From Hondaea fermentalgiana (taxonomy: Eukaryota; Sar; Bigyra; Thraustochytrida; Thraustochytriidae): 27,856 nucleotides of DNA. This document shows, piece after piece, positions 1 to 7,802 of this stretch. Where the stretch lies: the NCBI GenBank assembly GCA_014084085.1, contig NPFB01000011.1, positions 403,701 to 431,556 of the forward strand. The letters run 5' to 3'. The translations under genes and the position numbers were made by a program. A model generated the notes under the pieces. The model was given only the letters and a program-made list of their open reading frames with translations, made no database searches and was not told where the DNA came from. Positions within the stretch are counted from its first letter, which is position 1; each line of letters opens with the position of its first letter.

Positions 1-156
1 CGTGCGTGCGTGCGAGCGTGCGTGCGGGCGCGCGGGGGCGGCCGTGCGCGCGGTCTGCGGCGTGGTTGCGGCTTCAGGTTCTGCTTTCTGAGAGAAAAAA
101 GACGGGGAAAGAAAGGCGGGAAGAGGGAGGCAGAGGCGCCGGGAGGGAGAGGGGCC

Positions 157-234
157 CATTCCGCACTTGCGCGCGCCATTCTGCACTTGCCGCTGCCGCA
201 TTCCGCACTTGCGCGCCGCCCTTGCCGCACTTGC
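157..234 (+). repeat. Four spaced copies of a 14-nt motif
   Basis: The motif CATTCCGCACTTGC occurs at 157-170 and 199-212. One-base (177-190, CATTCTGCACTTGC) and two-base (221-234) variants lie between and after them. Start-to-start spacings are 20, 22 and 22 bp, close to two helical turns. This is read directly from the sequence; a role as clustered binding sites is only a guess. Confidence 0.75.
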
Positions 235-420
235 GCCACCCGCGCGCCCGCCACGCCACGATTCCGCGCACCGCGCCCAAGAGGGAGGGGTTCTCCGCAT
301 GCATGGACCCAGCCGGCCGCAGCGCCGCCCCTGCCGAACGGCCAGCCCCGCCGCCGCGCGGCAGCAGCAGCGGGCGGAGCGCGGCAGTGCGCAGCACCCT
401 CGCGCAGAGCGCCGCCGCGC

Positions 421-487
421 AGAGCAGAGCAGAGCGGCGCAGAACAGAGCAGAGCAGAGCAGAGCAGAGCAGAGCAGAGCAGAGCAG
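421..487. repeat. AGAGC pentanucleotide array
   Basis: The pentamer AGAGC is repeated in tandem with two interruptions near 435-445. From 446 to 485 it is eight perfect units. The array makes the overlapping open frames artefactually rich in AEQSR residues, a reason to distrust them as genes. Confidence 0.9.
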
Positions 488-576
488 TTCCTGGTTCTTG
501 CGAGCCCTCTGGATGCTCGCCGTGTGTCCCACTGGGGCCCGGCACCCCTCGTCGCGCCCCCGCCGTCGCGTTTTAG

Positions 577-719
577 GTAGGAGATTACTAGGAACCCCTA
601 CGCGGGAGCCCGCAACCAAGAAAACTACCTTACGCGAGAACCAGAATTAAGGCGGTACACGGGGGTCCCGTGGTCACGGGCGCGGAATCGCGAAGCCGGG
701 GTGCTAGCGCAGCGCCTAG
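577..719. other. Cluster of adjacent hairpin-forming sequences
   Basis: Five short inverted repeats follow one another: GTAGG/CCTAC (577-581 with 597-601), GCGGG/CCCGC (602-606 with 609-613), CACGGG/CCCGTG around a 3-nt loop (658-672), CGCG/CGCG around GAAT (681-692), and CTAG-GCGC type pairing across 704-719. The segment contains no simple repeat, unlike its surroundings. It could be a structured RNA gene, but I match it to no known RNA family, and GC-rich DNA produces short hairpins by chance. Confidence 0.3.
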
Positions 720-1816
720 GAGAGGTATAGGACTCCGCCGGACGGTCGTGACTACATCAACCATGGCAACATAATAAAACACTGGCAAACGCAAGCAGCA
801 GCAAAGCGGCGCGACCTTTGAGTTGAGAGGAAGCAGCGGGAGGTGCAGGCGAAGACGAGCGCTCTCAAGCAGCTGCAGCTGGCCACGACACCGTGGCGCG
901 GCCCGGGAGCCCGTTCGCTTGAGCCAGGGGCCCTCCCGTCTCGCTCGGTGGACGAATAAATGGATGAGGAAGGGATGGAGGAGATCGAGACCTAGGATAG
1001 GGTGGACAATAAAGGTCCTGGAAAACAGGATCGACGGCCTGGACGAAATCGTACGACGACTTGGATGATTCCTTTTTGTTTGTGGATCTTCGGGAAGGAA
1101 GGATGGAAGAAAGAAGGAAGGAAGGAATGTCGCGCTCCGTCGGACGAAGAGCAGAGTGCGAGAGTGCGAGAGTGCGGAAACTGCATCTTTAAAAAGTTTC
1201 TTTTCAAATCCAAAGTGGTCTTTGCTGAGCAAGAACACAGTCACAGAATATGAGTTCAATGGCTGGAGATGAAGAAGGGGAAAGAGCGAATGGTAGACGA
1301 GAGAGTCCATACGCTCGAAAAAATCGGTGCAAGCGAGTCTCCATTGTTCGTGGAATACAAGTAATGCTGTTGCGGAGTTGATTCTGATTTTTAGGAAGCG
1401 ACGTCACGTCGCATGCGTGTCCAGAGATGAGTCAAACTTGAACTCTTGCTTCCTCCGTTCACCATTTTGACCATGGCTGTAGAAAACTTGCTGCTTAGTA
1501 TTCTAAATCATTTGTCTTTGATGGCAGTGGCCTGTGTGTGTGTGTCTCCCCTCCTCCCACAATGATTGCATCCGACTTCAGTTTAAGTTGAAAATAATAA
1601 TCCTGCGCAAGCAATATCAACCAATGAAGTCTCAATGCCCAAGAGATGTTTTACTACAATCATGGAAAGAAAGGAAAGTTATCACAGTACAAAAAGTATC
1701 ATGGACAGTGCAAGAAGCCAGCCAGACTCGCACTCACTCTTCTCACACAAAAGTTATCGTGCCCAACTCGGGACCCATTTGCAAAAGACATGCCTCGAAT
1801 CGACTTATCAAAGCAA

Positions 1817-2175
1817 TCACTTTTGCAGACGCTGCTGCGCCTTCTCGAGCTGCAAAGCTTCGATCTCCTCGCGCTTCCGGCTCCGCTTCTTTTGTTTGCT
1901 CTTCTCCTCGAGCTGCAGCTGCACCTTGCCCTTTTCGGCCAGTTCCTTAATACGCAAGAGCTGACCATCGTTCTTGACAGCCTTGGCTGCCGCAAGACGC
2001 TCAATGTTGGCATGCAGGAGCTTGGTAGCCTTGGGATCGCGGTGCTGGGTCTTCTTGCGCTTCACCGGTGCTGTACAATTTGAGAAAATACCGCGAAAAT
2101 GTTGCCGGAGTTAGTCGGATTAATTCCTTTCCATCGATTTCCCATTTCTCCCTTTTTCATCGTCATTATCATCAT

Positions 2176-2207
<32 letters not shown>

Positions 2208-2440
2208 GCAGCACCAGCAGCACCAGCAGTAGCAGCACCAGCAGCAGCTGCCGCGAGAGTGATGCTCTTCGCGCGCACGTCGTCGCACAAACAAGGACAA
2301 GCACACAACGGACAAGCTAATCGAATAGCGAATAATCACGTACCATTTTTGCGCTTTGTAATCTGTGCCTTGATCGCCTGTCGGGTTGCCTTCTTGCGAG
2401 CAGGGGCCGAGGCCTTCGACCGAAGGGATCCCTGGGCCAT
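1817..2440 (-). CDS. Small basic protein, two exons, possible UPF0390/L10K family
   Basis: This spliced gene encodes about 116 residues. Exon 1 runs from the ATG at 2440 down to 2344 (32 codons plus one base). The intron is 2343-2071, with GTACGT at its 5' end and TTGTACAG at its 3' end. Exon 2 runs from 2070 to the stop at 1817. Joining the exons keeps the frame and gives KRKN-AP-VKRKKTQ across the junction. The product starts MAQG and is extremely Lys/Arg-rich, with a C-terminal charged helix that may form a coiled coil. The MAQG start, basic N-terminus and following helical segment recall the UPF0390/DUF2462 family (L10K-like small basic proteins), but I rate that match as moderate to weak. 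Basic composition suggests a nucleolar or RNA-binding protein. It is divergent from the RCC1-repeat gene, 545 bp away. Confidence 0.7.
2071..2343 (-). other. GT-AG intron of the small basic protein gene
   Basis: On the minus strand the intron begins GTACGTGATT and ends TTGTACAG. It is 273 nt long and carries a trinucleotide microsatellite (about 2165-2235) of ATG/ATT and then GCT/GGT type units on the minus strand. It is the only intron in the window required to make a gene readable. Confidence 0.7.
2165..2235. repeat. Compound trinucleotide microsatellite inside an intron
   Basis: On the plus strand CAT/ATC-type triplets (about 2165-2186) run into CAG-type triplets (about 2186-2235). All lie within the intron of the small basic protein gene, so the Asp/Ala/Ser/Leu homopolymer frames they open are not genes. 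Confidence 0.85.
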
Positions 2441-2985
2441 GGTCGGTCGCTCGGTGCAAGCAGGCCTTCACTCCTTCGCGCTACCCCGCGCGAAGCGGAA
2501 AAAGTCGTCCGCGAACTCTGTTCGGACCCAGACCAGGGCCAGCCACGCGCTCGCGCACCTTCAAGCTGCACTCCGCGAAGCGATACTGATGCTTGTTCGT
2601 GCACGCGCGCCCCGCCCCACCCGGTGTCCGTCTCTCTCTCTGCGCGCCACCGATGGCCCCTTCCAAGCCGCGGTGTGCGAAACGCAAGTTGCCGTAACGG
2701 CTCGCTCTCAAGTACGGCCTCGAAATGAGTGAAGAATCGCGAGGTCGTGCTGGCGACACACGCAGGGCGAATCGTACGTAATGAACGGGCGGCCGATTGA
2801 GCGTTTGAGCGAGTCTGTGCGCGGGCGCCTCTATTTCCCTTTTTTTAAACTTTCGTGTCTTTTGTTTTTGCTTTTCTACGCTGCTACAACGCATCAAGTG
2901 CTCGTGCTCGTGCTTGTGCTGCTACAGCCAAAGGCGAATCACCTGGACAGCTCGTTGGCGTGCGGCATTGGCATTGCAACGCGCC
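2441..2985. promoter_or_regulatory. Shared upstream region of two divergent genes
   Basis: These 545 bp separate the start of the small basic protein gene (minus) from the start of the RCC1-repeat gene (plus) and must hold both promoters. I see no clear TATA box. A T-rich patch lies at 2838-2876 and GTGCTC-type repeats at about 2896-2922. An upstream ATG at 2781 opens a frame that ends at 3002, overlapping the proposed RCC1 start out of frame; it would act as an upstream ORF only if the transcript begins before it. Confidence 0.45.
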
Positions 2986-5900
2986 ATGGACGGCCCGCTT
3001 GACCCGCTCGCTACAGCGCGAACTGGAGGGCTCAGCTCACGAGTACAGCTTGACGAGGACAATGGACCCGGCGTCCTTGGTGAGGTCTTCATTGCGGACG
3101 GCGAAGAACGGCGAACGGCCGCTTCTGTGCGAGGCATGAAAATTGTTCAGGTGTACTGCAGTCGCAAAAACCTCAATGTCGCTCTCGATGACCAAGGCGT
3201 GGCGCACGACCTTAATTCTGGACAAGTCTTGAGTGATGTCAGTCTCGCATCGCTGGCTCTTGGAGATGATTTTGCAGCTGGTATCGGCCTCGAAGACGAG
3301 CGATTGTACACGTGGGGAAATGGCGACCAAGGCCACCTTGGCCTTGGTCACACACGCGGGTCGGCCTTGCCTGAAGCGGTCGCTAGTATGGAGCCGCACA
3401 GCATTACCCAGGTGGCATGCGGACAAGGCCATGGTCTTGCACTTTCTTCCACGGGGGCAGTCTACTCTTGGGGTCGTGGTCTCGAGGGTCAAATTGGTCA
3501 AGGCCTTGCGAACGAAGTCAATCTCAAAGCACAGCCTCACCGCGCGTTCCGTCTTGTCCCCAAAATGGTTCAAGGTCTTCATCGTGTCCGCATCACAGCC
3601 ATCGCCTGCGGTGCTCACTTTTCCGCCGCGCTTGATAGCTCAGGAGCAGTGTGGACATGGGGCCAGGGGCTCTGCGGTCAGCTCGGCACGGGTCGCTGCA
3701 CCGCGCGAACGATTCCACGCCGTGTGATTGGTCCATCCACGCGAGAGGAGACAGCACGATCCTCTGCACAAGCTTCGAGTTCACAAGACGGCACAGCCAA
3801 AAATGGCCGCGTAAAGGCCGCAAACGAAACCGTAGAGGACTACCTTGACGTACTCCCTGCATCTGCTCGAGACGCTCTCTGCGGAAAGCAAACCGACACC
3901 ATTAGCAATGAGGGCGACGAACGCATCGAAGCCGCTCATCAGGATCGAATGGCATCGAAGCAGCTTGGTGAAGAAGATGATGATGTCACTGTTTACCCCG
4001 AAGGAACGGGAGCCTCTTGCAGTGAGGGCCAACAAGTAGCATCGACCAAAGACTCTTGTCAAGCTGGCGCAGCGTCAAAAGAGGGCAGCTCGAGCCCTGT
4101 GGCTCAGCTTGACTTTGCCACACTTTCCACGAGCAAGGCCAGCGAGGAGCCGTGCAAGAATCAGCAAGGTACAGACGTCTTTGTCGGCATCGCTTGTGGT
4201 GACGCCCATGTTCTTGCCCTCAATGAGGCCGGAGGTATCCTTGCCTGGGGCCTTAATGCGCACGGCCAGCTCGGTCTCGGCGACTTCGATTCGCGCAGCG
4301 CACCGACAGAGCTTCCCGTTTCCTGCCTACCACCTGTTGCGAGCGTCTCGGCATGCGGACATGCTTCCAGTGCAACCTCTGTCGACGGCATTCCCTATAC
4401 GTGGGGCTATGGCCACAAGCTGGCTGGGCCGCAGAAATTGGTTGTTCGAGAAGACAAACCGAATGCTCGCATTGCACTTGGGCAAGTCTCGCCAAACGCG
4501 GGAGCCATTGTTGTCATTCCCACGCTTGCGTCCAGCGTTCATCCGAGCAATGGGCCACTCGAGGGCGGTCATGAAATTGCCATTGGCGGCGTCGGGTTCT
4601 GGGAGTCCGGTTGCATCAAGGTCCGTTTCGTGCCGATGCAGCGCAACGAAACGGATGAAGACGCCGCGATTGGGGCAGGATCCGAGGCTGGACTCAACGA
4701 GGATGAGAACGACCCGGACCTGAGCGATGACGGCCTCGATCTCGATGACAATGCTTCTGGAGTCAGCTCGGAGTCAAGTCAGTCTAACGCTGCACCCTCG
4801 GACCCACGCGAAACTCAGATTGTTCCTGGTGAATTCGATCCTGAAACGGGGCACATCAAGTGCGTTGCTCCGCCATGTCCGTTGTCAGGCATCGTTCTTG
4901 TCCAAGTGGCTGTAGATGGGTCCACATTCACGACTGATGAAATCTTTTACATTTACACTGAGCCATGTACTTTGCAGTCGGCGGTCCCTCGCGCCTTTTC
5001 ATGCGCCGTCGAGGACCGCCAGCAGTTGAGGACAATCACTATGGAGGCCACTGGGCTCTATGCAATGCCCGAAGTCTGTCTTCGTCTTTCCATTCCCGAC
5101 ACCGGCAAGGAATTTATCGTGCCCGCAACAGTCCGGCAGCAAGTGCCATCAAGCGAAGAGGAAGACCGTGAATTGGGTTTGCCGGCAGACGAGGTCTCCG
5201 CAGACAGAAAAGTTCAAGCCGAAACCACTTTTGCGATGAACGAAGCAATCGACGCTCTCGTTGGGCCCGAAGCGACGTCTTGTGTGGCAGAGATCGCTGT
5301 CTCGCTCAATGGCATCTCGTTTGCTTCCACTGCACATTTGCCAGAGTCGGTCCGGACATGCGTTCTTTCAAGACCTTGCATTACGCACATGTTTCCTCGA
5401 GGTCTTCCGTGCGTAGCAAAGTCCGACTCTGCGATCGAGCTTGGGCCCATTCAGCTTTCCGTTACTGGACTTGTCCCAGAACATACGGACGCAGTGCGAA
5501 TGCGAATGAAAAGCCTTCACGATGGCGCGGAAAGCTCACTGCAGTTTGAGCTTCCAGCAAAGACGAACGCAGAACTCACAAAAGTGAGCTTTGATGCTCC
5601 ACGACTCGGACCAGATGTCCTTCCCAATGGCCAGGGATGGGGACTGCTTCCATTTGAAATCGCCATTACTTTTGACGATGGCCAATCGTGGGTCACGAGT
5701 TCCGGTCCTCTTGTGTACTTTGCAGGACAGCTCGAAGCACCTCGTCCGCTTGCACTTCCCGCGTGTGGCGGTGAACTCGAAATATCGACCTCAGAAGAGC
5801 ACGCAGGTTGGATTTACTCGGAGGCGGAGCCCATTGTGGCCTTCTCCTCGCCACAGAGGCCTTCGCTCCCGGCAGTCCAATCGAACCAGATCTGCATCAC

Positions 5901-6741
5901 CAAGGAGTCCTCGCTGATCGTATGCTCCACGGGTGATCTGGGCGATCTCTACGCAAAGGTGCGAGAATTCATGCGGCAGCAACTTCAAGCGCAGATCCTG
6001 CAAGAATACCTTGACGAAAACCCACTCCCCGAAGCGCCCGATGACCCCGAAGCAGAGGACGACGATGCAAGAGCAGCGAGAGAAACTGCAACGACGGAGG
6101 CAAGGCAGCTCGCGGAAACCCACGCCGCCCAGGAGGCAGCTCGCGCAGACTTGCTGCCCGTCGAGCTGAACGTAATGGTGGCCCTGAATGGACGAGACTT
6201 TGTGCATCAATTTCCTGGATCTCTTGAGCTCTTTGCTCATCCGCAGGTCACATCAGTCGAACCCTCCGAAAAACTTCTGACGCTCGCAAGTTCCGACCCA
6301 GCAGACGACTCATCGCCTTCTGCCGTCGCGGACACCGACGGCGGAGAGCCTGATGAAATTTGCACGGTTCAAGTGACGTCACCGTTTTCTCTGCCGCAAG
6401 TCTCCGCTCGCACAACGTTAAGGTTCACGCATCGTCTTCTCGGACATGTCCACGATGTGCCTGCGCGCACGCCCGACAGTGAGGACGAAGAAGCTGGAAA
6501 CACAGAAGCTTCTGCCACGAGTCGCACAGTACAGTGTACGATACCGAGATTCCAGCATGCGGGCGTATACGAGATTTCCGTCGCGTTGAACGGTGTCGAT
6601 TTTCCTCCATACCTCGAAGAGACTTTGCGTTCTGAAGACGCCGAGATGCAGGATGAGAACGACCTCGACGGGACCGCAGAGGCGGCCCGAAATACTTTTA
6701 CCGTGCTCGAGCCGCCAGAGGACGAAGATTGCAAACAATAG
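2986..6741 (+). CDS. RCC1-repeat protein with IPT/TIG and Ig-like repeats
   Basis: The protein has about 1251 residues from the ATG at 2986 (GCGCCATGG context). The frame stays open further upstream but without another ATG. Residues about 50-490 hold five to six RCC1 propeller blades. The blade signatures are WGNGDQGHLGLG (about 109), WGRGLEGQIGQG (162), WGQGLCGQLGTG (225), WGLNAHGQLGLG (421) and a degenerate WGYGHK (473). An acidic, low-complexity insert of about 150 residues splits the propeller between the third and fourth of these. An IPT/TIG domain follows (about 512-660), itself interrupted by an acidic insert. Further Ig-like segments end in strands of the VxLNGxxF type near 638, 768, 890, 1061 and 1195. 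A charged, Ala/Glu-rich helical segment lies near 985-1055. RCC1 propellers serve in GEFs, ubiquitin ligases and scaffolds, so no enzymatic role can be assigned. No signal peptide or membrane segment is seen. Confidence 0.92.
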   Translation: MDGPLDPLATARTGGLSSRVQLDEDNGPGVLGEVFIADGEERRTAASVRGMKIVQVYCSRKNLNVALDDQGVAHDLNSGQVLSDVSLASLALGDDFAAGIGLEDERLYTWGNGDQGHLGLGHTRGSALPEAVASMEPHSITQVACGQGHGLALSSTGAVYSWGRGLEGQIGQGLANEVNLKAQPHRAFRLVPKMVQGLHRVRITAIACGAHFSAALDSSGAVWTWGQGLCGQLGTGRCTARTIPRRVIGPSTREETARSSAQASSSQDGTAKNGRVKAANETVEDYLDVLPASARDALCGKQTDTISNEGDERIEAAHQDRMASKQLGEEDDDVTVYPEGTGASCSEGQQVASTKDSCQAGAASKEGSSSPVAQLDFATLSTSKASEEPCKNQQGTDVFVGIACGDAHVLALNEAGGILAWGLNAHGQLGLGDFDSRSAPTELPVSCLPPVASVSACGHASSATSVDGIPYTWGYGHKLAGPQKLVVREDKPNARIALGQVSPNAGAIVVIPTLASSVHPSNGPLEGGHEIAIGGVGFWESGCIKVRFVPMQRNETDEDAAIGAGSEAGLNEDENDPDLSDDGLDLDDNASGVSSESSQSNAAPSDPRETQIVPGEFDPETGHIKCVAPPCPLSGIVLVQVAVDGSTFTTDEIFYIYTEPCTLQSAVPRAFSCAVEDRQQLRTITMEATGLYAMPEVCLRLSIPDTGKEFIVPATVRQQVPSSEEEDRELGLPADEVSADRKVQAETTFAMNEAIDALVGPEATSCVAEIAVSLNGISFASTAHLPESVRTCVLSRPCITHMFPRGLPCVAKSDSAIELGPIQLSVTGLVPEHTDAVRMRMKSLHDGAESSLQFELPAKTNAELTKVSFDAPRLGPDVLPNGQGWGLLPFEIAITFDDGQSWVTSSGPLVYFAGQLEAPRPLALPACGGELEISTSEEHAGWIYSEAEPIVAFSSPQRPSLPAVQSNQICITKESSLIVCSTGDLGDLYAKVREFMRQQLQAQILQEYLDENPLPEAPDDPEAEDDDARAARETATTEARQLAETHAAQEAARADLLPVELNVMVALNGRDFVHQFPGSLELFAHPQVTSVEPSEKLLTLASSDPADDSSPSAVADTDGGEPDEICTVQVTSPFSLPQVSARTTLRFTHRLLGHVHDVPARTPDSEDEEAGNTEASATSRTVQCTIPRFQHAGVYEISVALNGVDFPPYLEETLRSEDAEMQDENDLDGTAEAARNTFTVLEPPEDEDCKQ

Positions 6742-6835
6742 TCATAGCCAGCCTTGCTTGCCCTCCCCAAAGAAACAAATGTGTAAACGTTCATTGAGTG
6801 AACCGGCTTTGCGTCGTCTTGCTTGTATAGAAGTA
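6742..6835. other. Convergent 3' intergenic gap
   Basis: Only 94 bp separate the stop of the RCC1-repeat gene (plus) from the stop of the phosphopantetheinyl transferase gene (minus). The two 3' ends must be very close or overlap. No canonical AATAAA is visible on either strand within the gap. Confidence 0.6.
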
Positions 6836-7252
6836 TCATCGAGAACAACTTTCACCTTGCAAAAGAACTTGTGCAAAGGCATATTCGCCATCGTGCGACA
6901 AGGAGAGGAAAATTTCCTCGACGCCCTTATCCAGCGCCCGCGTTTTGGCCAGACCATGAAGGTGGAGACTGGGCCCACCGCCTGACACTGCTGGAGCAAC
7001 CTCGATGTCCGTGAAGAGCAACCGCGGCGAGCTTGGTCCAAAGGCCTTAAAGGCGGCCTCTTTGGCAGCCCATCTTGAGGCCAGAAAGCGCGCGCGTGCG
7101 GTGGCGTCGCTGACAAGTTTGGCCTGGCGCTCCATGCTCGCCAGCTCGTTGGCGTGGAGGAACTTGCGCGTAAAGCGCAGACCAAACCTTGCAAATGAGC
7201 GCTCAAACCGTGGCACGTGCGCGAGGTCAACGCCAATGCCTAGCACACGCAT
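6836..7252 (-). CDS. Holo-[acyl-carrier-protein] synthase, AcpS-type
   Basis: The 138-residue protein transfers 4'-phosphopantetheine from coenzyme A to a conserved serine of acyl carrier proteins. The whole AcpS domain is visible. GIGVDLAHVPRF at residues 5-16 carries the Mg-binding Asp9, and RKFLHANEL at 29-37 is the second family motif. RWAAKEAAFKAF at 60-71 carries Glu65 and Lys69, and LSLSHDGEYAFAQV at 116-129 closes the domain. The length is a little above the usual 120-126 residues of bacterial AcpS. The protein starts almost directly at the catalytic motif, so no targeting peptide is seen. The upstream frame reaches a TAG after 13 codons without another ATG, so an organelle presequence would need an undetected 5' exon. 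Plausible substrates are mitochondrial ACP or the ACPs of fatty-acid or polyketide-type synthases; the sequence does not decide between them. Confidence 0.93.
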   Translation of the reverse strand: MRVLGIGVDLAHVPRFERSFARFGLRFTRKFLHANELASMERQAKLVSDATARARFLASRWAAKEAAFKAFGPSSPRLLFTDIEVAPAVSGGGPSLHLHGLAKTRALDKGVEEIFLSLSHDGEYAFAQVLLQGESCSR

Positions 7253-7408
7253 GGCGGGACGTTGATATCTCGTCTCAACCCGTTCTGTTGGCTACGAGAA
7301 TGTCAGAGATTCTAATTTTTGTTTTTATTTTTATTTTGACAAGGCAACGGGAAGTCTTCACTGTCAAGCAAGTCTTTCATCTCACATTGTTTCATCATCA
7401 CAACGAAG

Positions 7409-7441
7409 AGCAAGAAGAAGAAGAAGAAGAAGAAGAAGAAG
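7409..7441. repeat. GAA trinucleotide array
   Basis: About eleven AGA/GAA triplets lie in tandem, purine-only on the plus strand. The array is about 160 bp upstream of the phosphopantetheinyl transferase start, in its likely promoter or 5' untranslated region. Confidence 0.9.
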
Positions 7442-7714
7442 CGTACGGCCAGCCAGTGGTTGAGACGGCCCGCTAGATCTCATTAATGGACGTGAACGTA
7501 GGGCGTAAATGCATCTTCTTTCTTGCTCTTTTTCAAAAAAATTAGTTAAAAAAAAAAAGAGAGGACAAGGCAAGGCAAGGTGCAGGCAGGCTCAGGGGGC
7601 AGCGGCAAGGAAAGATCATATCAGGGTCCATTCCAATCTTTTTTGTTTCGGTGATGTGTACGATGTCTGTTTACTTTGAAGAGTGATCTGTATATGGTGC
7701 CAACCAAGTGCGCC

Positions 7715-7743
7715 CCAATCGAACGCTTTCCTGTTTATATAAG
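7715..7743 (+). promoter_or_regulatory. CCAAT and TATA-like pair, plus strand
   Basis: CCAAT at 7715-7719 is followed 16 bp later by TATATAAG at 7736-7743. The order fits a plus-strand promoter, but the next real gene on that side (the MYB gene) runs on the minus strand. If functional it would drive an antisense transcript; otherwise it is a chance AT-rich patch in the MYB 3' flank. Confidence 0.3.
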
Positions 7744-7802
7744 AGGGCGTCCCGGTCGAGGTCATTATGTCACGATTGCAGCAAGATAGAGACTAGAAAA
7801 TT

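Larger units (their letters stand above)
1..1816. other. Intergenic stretch with simple repeats, no convincing gene
   Basis: I see no protein-coding gene here. Open frames exist on both strands but are Arg/Ala/Ser/Leu-rich products of GC-rich repeats, overlap one another, and show no family motif. The stretch holds a GTGC-rich start (1-35), four spaced copies of a 14-nt motif (157-234), an AGAGC array (421-487), several adjacent hairpin-forming sequences (577-719), a GGAA-type purine tract (about 1090-1128), three GAGAGTGC-like units (about 1150-1175) and a TG run near 1532-1545. Three AATAAA hexamers lie on the plus strand between about 770 and 1015; they could be polyadenylation signals of a plus-strand transcript entering from outside the window, but this is inference. 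Confidence 0.6.
7253..7802. other. Intergenic region between two minus-strand genes
   Basis: These 550 bp hold the 3' end of the three-repeat MYB gene and the promoter of the phosphopantetheinyl transferase gene. Visible elements are an A/T-rich patch at 7317-7340 (AATAAAAATAAAAAC on the minus strand), a GAA array at 7405-7441, a poly-A tract near 7548-7559, a GGCAA/GGCAG patch at about 7566-7592, and a CCAAT plus TATATAAG pair on the plus strand (7715-7743). No coding frame is credible. Confidence 0.6.

Noticed and set aside
591..600. GGAACCCCTA, a short match to parvovirus terminal-repeat ends
   Set aside because: About ten bases only, with no viral gene or terminal repeat nearby; treated as chance.
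6..650. Overlapping long frames on both strands across the first 650 bp
   Set aside because: Created by the AGAGC array and GC-rich spaced repeats; no domain and several phases open at once.
630..1310. 226-codon minus-strand frame
   Set aside because: Leu/Ser/Pro/Arg-rich, crosses the GGAA purine tract and the hairpin cluster, and has no recognisable family features.
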